A stretch of DNA of 64,000 nt from Deltaproteobacteria bacterium (GTDB taxonomy: Bacteria; UBA10199; JADGCS01), in NCBI GenBank assembly GCA_024233595.1, contig JACKPK010000010.1:1-64000 (forward strand), written 5' to 3'. A program made the translations under genes and the position numbers. How positions within the stretch are numbered: position 1 is the stretch's first letter; every line of letters begins with the position of its first letter. Shown here one piece after another: positions 25,627 to 34,461 of the stretch. The notes below the pieces were generated by a model. It searched no databases and was not told the origin of the DNA. It saw only the letters and a program-made list of their open reading frames with translations.

Positions 25627-26799
25627 ATGAGGATCCGATTTAAAAAGACCGTCATCTGTGTTTTGTTTTTGTGTACAGTGCTGCCTCTTGGCAGCGTTTT
25701 TGCGCAAAAGCCAAGCTTAAAAATCGCCGTGGTGGAACGCTCTCGGCTTTTAAACTCAAATGAAGCACGTGGGACTCTTCTTAAACTTGCGGCCTCTTAT
25801 AAAAAACAAATTTTAAGAAGAACAAACTCATCTCTTCGTATCGATTTAAAAAAAATACCGTTCTCAGGTGATCAAGAACGTTTAAAAGAACAATTAGAAC
25901 AATTTGTGGCTGATGGCGGGCATTTTGTTTTTCTTCCTGATGACCCAGAGGCGCAAAGTGAAATCTTGGCAAAACAAGCCAAATTGCCTGTGAGCTTTTT
26001 GTCTTTTAGCGGATCAAAACCCAAAAAGCTCCCTAAGAAACGCTATTGGCGTTTTGTACCGGACACAACGGCGGGGTTGCAAGGTTTGGCGGAGCGTCTC
26101 AATGCCAAAGGCATTCAGAATGTGATTCTTGTGGCAGAAGATTCCGAAGCGGGAGAGCAAAGGCTGAGTTCATTCACAAAGCTTTGGAGTGCCCGCAAAG
26201 GAAAAGTGCAACTGGTCGTTAAGCATGACCAAAAATTAGGGCGTGTTTCTAAAATCACAGCCGACCTGATCCGTGGTGTTAGCGAGAGCCTGCAAGAAGC
26301 AGAAAAAACAGCCATTGTTTTGATGATTCCTGAATTTTACGATGAGATTTTAGCTGATGCCGAACACTTTGCGATTTTAAAAAAGGTGTCTTGGTATGCA
26401 GAGGAGTCCGTATTTAAAGATAATGTGTTAGATCGCGGCTTTTCGCAGGCTATGGCTGCTGCGGTTAAATTAACGGCGATTCGTTTACAAGAGCGTGCGT
26501 CTTCTAAAACCTATCGAGGCATTCAGTATCGCTTGAAACAAGGGGTCAGAAGTAAAACCAGTTTTGCCGATTGGGCGGCTGTGGATGCGTTGTTTTTGTT
26601 AACGGATCAAGCGATAAAAGACCCGCGTTTTTGGGAACAGAAGAATTGGCAAAGCGATTTCATAGAATCGGCAGCGAGTAAAAATCTCTTTACTGGTCGT
26701 TTTGACTTTGATCGCAATCAATTAAGAAGTGGTGGCTCATTTGAAATCAAACAGGTCACCGAGCGTAATGGCAGGGTTTATTGGAAAGTTATTAAGTGA
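25627..26799 (+). CDS. Periplasmic binding-protein-like (type 1 fold) protein
   Basis: 390 residues with a cleavable signal peptide (cut after GSVFA, about residue 26). The mature protein resembles the Leu/Ile/Val-type receptor fold: KIAVVERSR at the start, a first lobe, then the crossover to NVILVAEDSEAGEQRL near residue 172, and a late DWAAVDALFLLTD helix as seen in branched-chain amino-acid receptors. Identity to known families looks low, and no permease or ATPase genes are adjacent. It could be an orphan receptor or an envelope protein reusing the fold. GGGAG lies before the ATG. Confidence 0.6.
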   Translation: MRIRFKKTVICVLFLCTVLPLGSVFAQKPSLKIAVVERSRLLNSNEARGTLLKLAASYKKQILRRTNSSLRIDLKKIPFSGDQERLKEQLEQFVADGGHFVFLPDDPEAQSEILAKQAKLPVSFLSFSGSKPKKLPKKRYWRFVPDTTAGLQGLAERLNAKGIQNVILVAEDSEAGEQRLSSFTKLWSARKGKVQLVVKHDQKLGRVSKITADLIRGVSESLQEAEKTAIVLMIPEFYDEILADAEHFAILKKVSWYAEESVFKDNVLDRGFSQAMAAAVKLTAIRLQERASSKTYRGIQYRLKQGVRSKTSFADWAAVDALFLLTDQAIKDPRFWEQKNWQSDFIESAASKNLFTGRFDFDRNQLRSGGSFEIKQVTERNGRVYWKVIK

Positions 26800-26806
26800 T
26801 GACTTC

Positions 26807-28531
26807 TTAAAAACTTTTGTTTTTAAGCTCTACATTGATGCGTTCTAAAGTCTCGCTCCAACTATTAACCTGTTCTTGATGAAACAAAGTGAGGCTCTGA
26901 AACCACTTGGACGCTGTTTTGTTTTGATTATTTGGTGCGGGCTCAAAATCGTGCCCATGAACCCGGTGACAAAGCATCCAGGTTTCTTTGCCTAGAGCGG
27001 CAGATAAAATCGCGTTGCAGGAATTAATCGAAATCACCAAATCGAGGCTCGCGATCAAAGCGGCCAGCTCATCGAGATCGTCTTTTAAATTGATGTTCTC
27101 TAAGTGTAATAAATCAAGTCCGGTGCGTTGGGTGAAATCAGCGCGTTCTTTGCTAGTGTCGCCATATTGTAAATCAACAAAACAAATGTCTTTTAAAGCG
27201 AGGATGTTTTGCCAGCTTAAAAGAGGGATGCTGGAACGGTTGCGCACACTACGGTCCAGGCCTTCTGATTTAGCAAAGCTGCGCCAATTGATCCCAATAA
27301 AATGCTTTTTGTCAGAAAGTGAGCTGAGTTTTTGTCGCCATTTATTTTGTTTTTTTGTGCAGGCCTTTAAATAGGATGGCAAGGCTTCGTGTTTGGGTTC
27401 AAAGAAAAGAGGTCCCAAAGCGGTGGCGCTGGACGCGTAAAAATCGATGGTGTCGTCTTGGCTTGGTTCAGGAATGGGGCGATTTGTGGGCACAACTTCT
27501 GTTCCTGGAAAACTGCGTTCAAATAACGTTTTTAAACGAGCGTCAGCTTCTATGATGAGGAAGTCGACTTCCTGTTGCAGTTTAGAAAAAGTTTGCGCAA
27601 AAAAAATCTCGTCTCCCACACCTTGCTCAGAGAGAAGCAATAAAGCCTTTTTGTTTAATGGTTCTCCGGTCCATAACGTTTGCGAAAGGTGTTGGAGGTG
27701 TTTGTATTCGGGCAGGCTGAGTCTGGCTTCGTAAGCTTGTTGCGCTTCTTTAAAAAGGTTTAATTTAAAAAGCACCAGAGCCTTGTGGAAACTCACTCTT
27801 TTGTCGTTTGGGGTTAGTCTTTCGGCCTGCTCAAATTCGGCAAGGGCTTTAAGCCACTGCTCTTGCTCCTTGTAAACCAAAGCTTTTTGACAAAGCGCCG
27901 GCGTGTAATTGGGGTTGATTTGCAACACTGTGTCTATGAGTTTGGTTGCTGCTTCAAGATTGCCAAGGTCTAATTCAAGGGCAGCTAAATTGTGTAAGGC
28001 AGGGATGTGTCTAGGAGCAATTTCTAAGGCATTTGTGTAGGCAGCGTGGGCTTTGCGGTCTTCGCCTAAACTCCGAAAGCAATTGCCCAAATTAGTCCAC
28101 GTTTTGAGGTGTTTGGGCTGTGCTTGCAAGGCTTTGTGAAAATACTCCAAAGCTTGCTCGTGATTTTGTGTGGTCGACAACAGAATTCCTTTTTGACACA
28201 GGGCTTCGGTGTAATGAGGATCTAGCTGTAATGCCTGATCAAAGGCTTGTGCAGCTTTGCTAGGGTTTGCTGTTTTTTGGAAAGCCAGTCCCAAATTAAA
28301 CCAAGCTGCTTTGTTGTCTTTTTGAAGGTCCAAGCTTTTTTGTAAATGAAGAATGGCATCAGACTCTTGTCGGCTTTGGATCAGAGCGGTTCCCAAAAGA
28401 AAGTGGGCCTGGTCTGAATGACTGTGTTGTTTTAAAAAGTCGCGGTAAAGTGAGATCGCTGTTTTGATGTCTCCTTGTTGGTGGAGATTTTTTATGTGTT
28501 CTAAATTTTGAGGAGATGTTTTTTCACCCAT
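26807..28531 (-). CDS. TPR protein with C-terminal glycosyltransferase-like domain
   Basis: 574 residues. Residues 1-270 are seven or more TPR units (for example AWFNLGLAFQKTANPSKAAQA and TWTNLGNCFRSLGEDRKAHA). The C-terminal 270 residues resemble the domain found after TPRs in GT9/GT41-like proteins: LLLLSEQGVGDEIFFAQ, then FIGINWRSF and the closing DLVISINSCNAILSAALGK. Such proteins may glycosylate other proteins or flagellar and envelope structures. It is the third TPR protein of the window and converges with the preceding gene at 26799. Confidence 0.75.
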   Translation of the reverse strand: MGEKTSPQNLEHIKNLHQQGDIKTAISLYRDFLKQHSHSDQAHFLLGTALIQSRQESDAILHLQKSLDLQKDNKAAWFNLGLAFQKTANPSKAAQAFDQALQLDPHYTEALCQKGILLSTTQNHEQALEYFHKALQAQPKHLKTWTNLGNCFRSLGEDRKAHAAYTNALEIAPRHIPALHNLAALELDLGNLEAATKLIDTVLQINPNYTPALCQKALVYKEQEQWLKALAEFEQAERLTPNDKRVSFHKALVLFKLNLFKEAQQAYEARLSLPEYKHLQHLSQTLWTGEPLNKKALLLLSEQGVGDEIFFAQTFSKLQQEVDFLIIEADARLKTLFERSFPGTEVVPTNRPIPEPSQDDTIDFYASSATALGPLFFEPKHEALPSYLKACTKKQNKWRQKLSSLSDKKHFIGINWRSFAKSEGLDRSVRNRSSIPLLSWQNILALKDICFVDLQYGDTSKERADFTQRTGLDLLHLENINLKDDLDELAALIASLDLVISINSCNAILSAALGKETWMLCHRVHGHDFEPAPNNQNKTASKWFQSLTLFHQEQVNSWSETLERINVELKNKSF

Positions 28532-28705
28532 GGTCTTTTCTTAAAGCAATAGTTAAACGCGAAATAAAGGCTTATTTGGGCATTTATCTGTTTAAAAAAA
28601 ATTGCCTAAGCATGCGTGTTTGGGTAGGGGTGTTCAGATAGGCCTTTAATAAGTTTTTATTTTGGGCAGTTTTGACTTTTAAAAACCATGTTAAGGAGAA
28701 CAAAA

Positions 28706-28936
28706 ATGGCTAAGAAAAAAGCAAAAAAGAAAGCAACCACTACTAAGAAAAAATCAAAAGAAATGCTTTTGGTTGGTAGCAAAACTAAAGACGCTTTGCG
28801 TTCTGCAGGATGCAACGTAGCTGGTGATGCATTGGATGCATTGAACGAAGTTGTTTACTGGTACATCCAACAAGCTTCTACACGTGCACAAGCAAACGGT
28901 CGTAAGACAGTTCGTGGTCACGATTTCATGGCTTAA
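28706..28936 (+). CDS. Bacterial single-fold histone with lysine-rich N-terminal tail
   Basis: 76 residues from the ATG at 28706, which follows the ribosome binding site AAGGAG; an ATG 18 bases upstream lies before that site and is not used. Residues 1-19 are a basic tail (KKKAKKKATTTKKKSKE). Residues 20-76 fit one histone fold: helix 1 around SKTKDALRSAG, a long helix 2 from DALDALNEVVYWYIQQASTRAQ, then NGRKTVRGHDF, which carries the R..T....D pairing motif of archaeal-type histones. Bdellovibrio bacteriovorus has a small DNA-binding histone of this kind; the extra lysine tail is notable. It probably compacts DNA as a dimer. A terminator follows. Confidence 0.85.
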   Translation: MAKKKAKKKATTTKKKSKEMLLVGSKTKDALRSAGCNVAGDALDALNEVVYWYIQQASTRAQANGRKTVRGHDFMA

Positions 28937-28956
28937 TTTGTATTTTATTTAAGCAT

Positions 28957-28993
28957 AAAAAAACCCCGGTACCTTGCGGTATCGGGGTTTTCT
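28957..28993. terminator. Bidirectional terminator between histone gene and rpsT
   Basis: Hairpin AAAACCCCGGTACC / GGTATCGGGGTTTT with a short loop, followed by T on the plus strand and flanked by A on the left, so it can act for both converging genes. Confidence 0.85.
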
Positions 28994-29017
28994 TTTGTCT
29001 AAAATCTTTAAAAAAGA

Positions 29018-29260
29018 TTACGCAGCGTTTTTCATAGCGCGTGCTACTTTTTTAGCAGCTGATTTACGTTTGATCACACCTTTGCGAGCAGCAGTGTCTA
29101 ATTTGCTTTGCAAAAGGCTCAAAAGTTTTGTGGCTTCTTCTTTAGGCGCATTGAGGAACTTTTTAGTCAATGTGTGTAGTTCTGCTTTAATGCTTTTGTT
29201 GCGAGCGTTTCTTTTTAAGTTCTGACGGTGCCTTTTGAGTGCCGATTTGTGGTTTGCCAT
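29018..29260 (-). CDS. rpsT: 30S ribosomal protein S20
   Basis: 80 residues, very basic, with the family opening MANHKSALKRHRQNLKRNA and the closing KGVIKRKSAAKKVARAMK. S20 binds 16S rRNA during small-subunit assembly. The frame is open for 56 codons upstream, but the ATG at 29260 follows GGAGATTTTT and gives the normal length. It converges on the histone gene. Confidence 0.97.
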   Translation of the reverse strand: MANHKSALKRHRQNLKRNARNKSIKAELHTLTKKFLNAPKEEATKLLSLLQSKLDTAARKGVIKRKSAAKKVARAMKNAA

Positions 29261-29402
29261 AAAAATCTCCAATAAATTCAAACTTTTTAAACGCCTATTC
29301 TGAATAAGCGTTTGGGAGCGCGTATCTACCAAAAACTTTGTCTCAGAGTCAATGAATCTTCCAAGAGAATCCCAAAGAAGCCTCTGATTTAGCCTGAATT
29401 GC

Positions 29403-29445
29403 ATGACGAAGGTCTTATTTTTTCGCAAAATTATATGACGAAGGT
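29403..29445 (+). repeat. Two direct copies of the RAYT-flanking motif
   Basis: ATGACGAAGGTC at 29403-29414 and ATGACGAAGGT at 29435-29445, start to start 32 bases. The first extends its match to the copy at 2589-2600 on both sides (CATGACGAAGGTCTT). Confidence 0.5.
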
Positions 29446-29534
29446 GCTCTGGGTTTTCCTGTCTATTCTATATAAATATAATAAAAACAATGTGTTATGT
29501 TTTTTGTCGTGTTTTTCAGGTGCAATTGAATCTT

Positions 29535-29563
29535 TTTACAGCTTTCCTGTTCTCTTATATAAT
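29535..29563 (+). promoter_or_regulatory. Strong sigma70-like promoter of kdd, leaderless
   Basis: TTTACA (29535-29540), a 17-base spacer, consensus TATAAT (29558-29563), then six bases to the ATG at 29570. The expected first transcribed base is the A of the start codon, and no ribosome binding site exists. Confidence 0.75.
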
Positions 29564-29569
29564 ACGTCT

Positions 29570-30610
29570 ATGGGTGATTTACGGTCAGGAGATAACTTGG
29601 GGCTGCATCGGGTGCTTGATACCCCCAAGGTCATTCCTCAAAACGCGAAACAATTGGATGCCAAGTCTTCGTTGTATGACAATGAACTTTGCGCGCAGGT
29701 GCATTTTTTACAGATTGATTCAGCGAGTTTCAATCAGCTTGCCAAGGCTTACCCTGATGACAGCGATTTAAAAGCGGCGGTGATGAGCATTGTGAATGAG
29801 CGGGGCAAAATGCAGAATCCTGTGACGGGTTCTGGAGGTATGTTTTTAGGGCAGATTGCCGAAATTGGTCCGAAGTTTCCAAACAAAGACATTCAGATTG
29901 GTGATGAGATCTGTTCTTTGATTTCATTAACAGCGACACCTCTTTTGCTTGAAGAAATCGAAAGTGTTGATCGTAAAAAAGAACGTTTGGCTGTTCGTGC
30001 CAAAGCTTATCTTTTTGCTAACTCCATTTTTGCTAAAATGCCGCAAGGGATTTCTCGTGGAGCTGCGTTGGCATCCTTTGATGTTTGTGGCGCGCCCGCT
30101 TTGGCATTGCATCACGCCAACGCAGGGCAGGTCGTTTTTTTGATGGGGCTTGGCAAAGCTGGTCGACAAGTGGCTAGCGCTTTAAGGAATCGCTTTGGCA
30201 AGGACATCAATTTATTTGGCTGTGACGCTAGTCAGAATGCGGTCGATGATTTTAATCAAGAGTTTGAGTCTGGGCATTTTTTTACAGCGAACGCACAGGA
30301 TCCGATTGCATTGCGACAGGCTTTGGTGTCGCGAGCACAAGATCTTGCTGACCTGAGTATCAATTGCGTCAACGTACCTGACACAGAGATGCCAAGTATT
30401 CTTTGCACCAAAGACCAAGGTTGTTGTGTGTTTTTTTCGATGGCAACTGATTTTCAAAAAGCCACTCTGGGTGTTGAGTCAGTTGGCAAAGATATCAATT
30501 TAATCATGGGGCGTGGCTATGTCCCGGGTCATTCAGACTTGGTTGTGACTTTGCTTAAAAAAGATCCTTGGTTACTTAATTTTTTTGAAAATAATTTTGG
30601 CGGGGAGTGA
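29570..30610 (+). CDS. kdd: L-erythro-3,5-diaminohexanoate dehydrogenase
   Basis: 346 residues. The protein oxidises 3,5-diaminohexanoate to 5-amino-3-oxohexanoate in lysine fermentation. The family start is visible as LGLHRVLDTPKVIPQ, followed by SSLYDNELCAQVHFLQID. A Rossmann loop occurs as VVFLMGLGKAGRQVASALRN near residue 190. The frame is open 57 codons upstream, but that part resembles nothing and the ATG at 29570 fits the family length and the promoter. The stop overlaps the kamA start region (GTGATGATG), so kdd and kamA are coupled. Confidence 0.88.
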   Translation: MGDLRSGDNLGLHRVLDTPKVIPQNAKQLDAKSSLYDNELCAQVHFLQIDSASFNQLAKAYPDDSDLKAAVMSIVNERGKMQNPVTGSGGMFLGQIAEIGPKFPNKDIQIGDEICSLISLTATPLLLEEIESVDRKKERLAVRAKAYLFANSIFAKMPQGISRGAALASFDVCGAPALALHHANAGQVVFLMGLGKAGRQVASALRNRFGKDINLFGCDASQNAVDDFNQEFESGHFFTANAQDPIALRQALVSRAQDLADLSINCVNVPDTEMPSILCTKDQGCCVFFSMATDFQKATLGVESVGKDINLIMGRGYVPGHSDLVVTLLKKDPWLLNFFENNFGGE

Positions 30611-31965
30611 TGATGGAACCTCATATCGAAAATCAAAATGAACAAATGATTCCTGAGCACCGACGTTTGCGCTCGGGCGAGTTCTGGCAAGTGATTCCTG
30701 CTTATCAAAGCGTCGATGAAAAAACATTTTTGGATTACAAATGGCAGCTTAAGCATTCTATCACCAGTGTGAAAAAACTTTTAGAAACGCTCAAAGACCT
30801 TGTGCCGGCAGATTTTTATAAAGATGTGGAAAAAGGTTTTCATCATGTTCCCATGGCGGTGCGCATTTCTCCTTATGTGATGTCTTTGATCGATTGGGAC
30901 AACCCTTACGAAGACCCTTTGCGCAGACAGTTTTTGCCATTGGCCAGTCAGCTTAAACCTGACCATCCCGAATTGCATTTGGACACTTTGCACGAGCAGG
31001 CTGATTCGCCTGTACCGGGCTTCACGCATCGTTATCCCGATAAAGCGCTTTTACTCGCTCTGGATATTTGCCCAGTGTATTGTCGTTATTGCACGCGCAG
31101 TTATGGTGTGGGTTTTGATACCGATGAAGTCGAGAAGGTTAAGTTTTCGCAAGACGTGGCACGTTACCAAAAAATATTTGAGTACATTAAAAGTCAGCCA
31201 CAGTTAGAAGACATTGTGCTCAGTGGTGGCGATGCCTACATGTTGCGCTCCGAGCGCTTGCGCTATCTTGGTGAAAATCTTTTGGCGATCCCGCATGTGC
31301 GTCGTATTCGCATTGCGACCAAAGGACCGGCCATTATGCCCATGAAGCTTTTAACTGATCACGATTGGTATGGGGCTTTGCGCGACATTGTTGAACAAGG
31401 GCGGTACTTGCACAAAGAGGTTTGTGTTCACACGCATTTTTCTCACCCTCAAGAAGTCAGTGATATTTCAAAACGCGCCATGGATCGCCTTATGGAAGAC
31501 GGCATCACTGTGCGCAACCAAGCTGTTTTGCAACGTGGTGTTAACGATGACAAAAACATCATGGTGCTTTTGGCAAGACGTTTGGCTTACCTGAATGTGC
31601 AATCGTATTATGTTTACATGCATGATTTGGTGAAAGGGGTAGAGGATTTGCGCACCACTTTGCAAACTGGGTTGGATATCGAAAAATTTGTACGGGGTTC
31701 CACTGCTGGTTTTAACACGCCTAACTTTGTTGTGGATGCTCCTGGTGGTGGTGGTAAACGCAGCATTCATAGCTACGAACATTATGATCCCGAAACAGGA
31801 ATTTCTATTTACACCGCACCCAGTGTGAAACCAGGGCAGTATTTTTATTACTTTGACCCCATCGACACGCTCTCGCCAAATATTCAAGCAGACTGGCAAA
31901 ACCAAACCAAACGCGAAGAAATGAAAGAAGCCGCTCTTGTGGCAGCCAAACATGGTCGTAAATGA
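30610..31965 (+). CDS. kamA: Lysine 2,3-aminomutase
   Basis: A radical-SAM, PLP-dependent enzyme converting L-lysine to beta-lysine, the first step of the pathway. The cluster-binding motif is CPVYCRYC near residue 154, followed by TRSYGVG. The PLP-lysine loop PGGGGKRS lies near residue 380. Length (451) fits the family. Two ATGs in a row (30610, 30613) follow a GGCGGGGAG ribosome binding site that is inside the end of kdd; an upstream GTG at 30607 is also possible. Epsilon-lysine-type EF-P aminomutases (EpmB) are shorter; the neighbours here make catabolic KamA the better call. Confidence 0.93.
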   Translation: MMEPHIENQNEQMIPEHRRLRSGEFWQVIPAYQSVDEKTFLDYKWQLKHSITSVKKLLETLKDLVPADFYKDVEKGFHHVPMAVRISPYVMSLIDWDNPYEDPLRRQFLPLASQLKPDHPELHLDTLHEQADSPVPGFTHRYPDKALLLALDICPVYCRYCTRSYGVGFDTDEVEKVKFSQDVARYQKIFEYIKSQPQLEDIVLSGGDAYMLRSERLRYLGENLLAIPHVRRIRIATKGPAIMPMKLLTDHDWYGALRDIVEQGRYLHKEVCVHTHFSHPQEVSDISKRAMDRLMEDGITVRNQAVLQRGVNDDKNIMVLLARRLAYLNVQSYYVYMHDLVKGVEDLRTTLQTGLDIEKFVRGSTAGFNTPNFVVDAPGGGGKRSIHSYEHYDPETGISIYTAPSVKPGQYFYYFDPIDTLSPNIQADWQNQTKREEMKEAALVAAKHGRK

Positions 31966-31998
31966 TATTGATGATCAAAAAAAGAGTCTCTTGAAAAT

Positions 31999-32023
31999 GT
32001 TAACCTTGTTAAATGCTGTTAAC
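31999..32023 (+). promoter_or_regulatory. Three phased GTTAA(C) repeats
   Basis: GTTAAC at 31999-32004, GTTAAA at 32008-32013 and GTTAAC at 32018-32023, start to start 9 and 10 bases, thus on one DNA face. They sit about 80 bases before the histidine kinase gene and could be operator sites. Confidence 0.4.
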
Positions 32024-32088
32024 TTTTGTTTGAACTCAAAGTTCGTGCAAAGACGGTTTTTACTGTAGGCAATTGTTAAGAATGAGGG

Positions 32089-32094
32089 TAGAAT
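32089..32094 (+). promoter_or_regulatory. Possible leaderless -10 element of the histidine kinase gene
   Basis: TAGAAT with exactly six bases to the ATG. No good -35 lies 16-18 bases upstream, so an activator may be needed, in line with the GTTAAC repeats at 31999. Confidence 0.4.
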
Positions 32095-32100
32095 ATTAGG

Positions 32101-34461
32101 ATGCGTCTTTTGGATTCTAAAATCTCTAGTCGTTCTATTCTCATGCTTTCTATAGCGACTTCAGTGGTGATTTTTTTGGCCTTTTTCCAATTGCATCACG
32201 AAGCTAAAAATCAAAATGAAGCTTACATTCAAAACCAGATCGATCATTTGAATCGCAATCTGGCTAGCGAGTTTGAACTCAATTTTACTCACCTCTTAAA
32301 AGCTCAAGAACGAATGGCCGCACGCTGGGAAGTTAATAAAGGCACTCCTCTCTATAAGTTTGAACAAGATGCTTTGCAGTATTTATCGAGTCACCACGAA
32401 ATCCAAGCTCTAGAGTGGGTGAATGCCGACGGGGTTGTGGAATGGATCGTTCCTTTAAAAGGCAATGAAGGTGTTGTGGGGTGGGATAATAAAAAAAGCC
32501 CTGAGCGTTGGCGTGCTTTGCAAAGAGCGCGACGTTTGGATGAACTCGCGTTTAGTGATCCCATCAACTTAATCCAGGGTGGCAAAGGCTTTTTGGTGTT
32601 TTCGCCAATTTTGTACGATAAAAAATTCGATGGTTTTGTTTTGGCGGTTTACCGCTTTGAAGAGTTGATCAAATCTTTGATTGCATTGGATCAGCGACGC
32701 GAAGAAAATTACATTGAAGTTTTTTTTAACGGGCAAGCCGTTTTCCAATCTAAAAATAAGCCACCGGTGGATTCTGATATTGCCTCCTTCACTGAAGTGA
32801 AAGTCATGGGACAGCGCTGGGGTTTTCGATTTGTTCCGGGACCACAGCTATTGCACTCATATCATTCTAATATGCATGAGATTCTTCTTGGGCTTGGGGC
32901 TTTGGTGTCCTTTTTGGTGGGCATTGCGGTCTTCTTGGGATTGCACGCTTCCCGAAGAAAAACCCAAGAAGAGGAAGTGCGTCGTTTCTTGGATTTGATT
33001 TTTTCTAATATCCCTTTGTTGGTCATAGTGAAAAGCATTAAAGAAGACCGGATTGTTCGAATCAATCATGCGGCGGAATTGTTTTTTAAGGACTCGCTTC
33101 ATGATCCTGCTGTTAATGAGCAACTCGAAAAAATCATAACGGCAGAAGGCGAAGTTGAACTGCCTTGTTCAACTGACCGACGTTGTTTTTTAGAATGCCG
33201 TTCTTTGGTTTTAAATGATCATCAAGGACAGGCAGCGTATCTTTTGCAAATTGCAGAAGATGTGACCTTGAAGAAAAAAGAACGCGATAAAAGAAAGAAT
33301 CTAGAAGCCCAGCTCATGCAATCACAAAAACTCGATGCGCTTGGAAAATTAGCTGGTGGTGTGGCGCACGATTTTAACAATATCTTGGGCGGCATTATGG
33401 GTTACACCTCTTTGCTCAAGAGTAAGTTTTCTGAACAAGCAGATGTTGTTAAAAAATTGAATGTGATCGAAAGCTCAGCCATGCGTGGTGCGGATCTCAC
33501 AAAAAAAATGCTCGGCTTTGCGCGCAAGGGTCAGTACGAGCAGGCTGTTTTGTCAGTGAATGATGTGGCTACTGAAGTTTGTGATTTGTTATCAGAATCA
33601 ATGCCCAAATCAATTCGCCTACATATCAATTTGAATCCCGATGTGGCCAGCATGAAGGGCGACACCACGCAAATTTTTCAAGTCATTCTCAATGTTGCTA
33701 ATAATGCTATAGATGCCATGCCAGACGGTGGCGAGTTGTCGGTTTCAAGCAAGGTCACTGTTTTAGAAGAAGACGATGCGCAAAAAATGGGATTAACAGG
33801 TGGACGTAAATTCACAGAATTGCGCATTTCGGACACCGGCATGGGGATGCCTCAAGATGTCATTCAAAGAGTTTTTGAGCCCTTTTTCACAACCAAAGAA
33901 GTTGGTAAAGGCACCGGTTTGGGACTTGCGATGGTGCATGGGATCATGGCTAATCATGGTGGTGGTGTTTTGATTGAATCGCAAGAAGGCAAGGGAACGA
34001 CCTTGCGTTTATTCTTTCCGATCTTTCATCAGCATGAAACCAAAATGCACGAAACCAAAGGTCTTGATTCTGGTGAAACAAAAATTTTGCAAAACAGTCG
34101 CGTCTTGATTGTGGATGATGAGCCTATGATTCGAGATTTAGTCAGCGAGCTTTTGGAACCTTTGGGTGCTAACATCATCACAGCAGGTGATGGTTTGGAA
34201 GCGGTTGAAAAATTCGAAGAACAAAAGGAACTCGATTTGGTGGTGCTGGATGTGATCATGCCTAATTTGGACGGCTTGGCCACCTATAAAAAAATCAAAG
34301 AGATCGCTCCGCAAACAAAGGTTGTTTTTGCCAGTGGTTATTCTGAAAGTGATGAGATCAGAGAATTGCGTAAAACGGGTTTGGTGGATTTTGTTCAAAA
34401 ACCCTTTAAGACCGAGCAGTTGGTTAATAAGGTTTCAACCCTGATTGCCAAATCCAAGTGA
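32101..34461 (+). CDS. CHASE-domain hybrid histidine kinase
   Basis: 786 residues. An N-terminal membrane helix (about residues 14-30) and a second near residues 262-285 bracket a periplasmic CHASE sensor: LEWVNADGVVEWIVPL, then NLIQGGKGFLVFSPI. A degenerate PAS region follows (residues 300-400), then HisKA with the phosphorylated His in GGVAHDFNNILGG, HATPase_c with DTGMGMP and GKGTGLGLAMVHG, and a receiver with VLIVDDEP and the phospho-Asp in LVVLDVIMPNLDG. There is no DNA-binding output, so a partner regulator must exist. It lies within the lysine locus and may sense an external amine or acid. A TAGAAT lies six bases before the ATG. Confidence 0.9.
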   Translation: MRLLDSKISSRSILMLSIATSVVIFLAFFQLHHEAKNQNEAYIQNQIDHLNRNLASEFELNFTHLLKAQERMAARWEVNKGTPLYKFEQDALQYLSSHHEIQALEWVNADGVVEWIVPLKGNEGVVGWDNKKSPERWRALQRARRLDELAFSDPINLIQGGKGFLVFSPILYDKKFDGFVLAVYRFEELIKSLIALDQRREENYIEVFFNGQAVFQSKNKPPVDSDIASFTEVKVMGQRWGFRFVPGPQLLHSYHSNMHEILLGLGALVSFLVGIAVFLGLHASRRKTQEEEVRRFLDLIFSNIPLLVIVKSIKEDRIVRINHAAELFFKDSLHDPAVNEQLEKIITAEGEVELPCSTDRRCFLECRSLVLNDHQGQAAYLLQIAEDVTLKKKERDKRKNLEAQLMQSQKLDALGKLAGGVAHDFNNILGGIMGYTSLLKSKFSEQADVVKKLNVIESSAMRGADLTKKMLGFARKGQYEQAVLSVNDVATEVCDLLSESMPKSIRLHINLNPDVASMKGDTTQIFQVILNVANNAIDAMPDGGELSVSSKVTVLEEDDAQKMGLTGGRKFTELRISDTGMGMPQDVIQRVFEPFFTTKEVGKGTGLGLAMVHGIMANHGGGVLIESQEGKGTTLRLFFPIFHQHETKMHETKGLDSGETKILQNSRVLIVDDEPMIRDLVSELLEPLGANIITAGDGLEAVEKFEEQKELDLVVLDVIMPNLDGLATYKKIKEIAPQTKVVFASGYSESDEIRELRKTGLVDFVQKPFKTEQLVNKVSTLIAKSK

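Larger units (their letters stand above)
29261..29569. promoter_or_regulatory. Divergent control region of rpsT and the lysine locus
   Basis: No gene. On the right is the kdd promoter. In the middle lie two direct copies of ATGACGAAGGT (29403 and 29435), the motif that flanks the RAYT gene. An AT-rich TATATAAATATAATAAA stretch (near 29470) may be a second promoter for either direction. Confidence 0.5.

Noticed and set aside
29399..29569. N-terminal extension of Kdd by 57 residues.
   Set aside because: The extra part matches nothing in the family, covers the promoter and repeats, and the ATG at 29570 gives the normal start.
30607..31965. EpmB (EF-P lysine aminomutase) instead of KamA.
   Set aside because: The protein is longer than EpmB and lies between kdd and kamDE, with no epmA or efp nearby.
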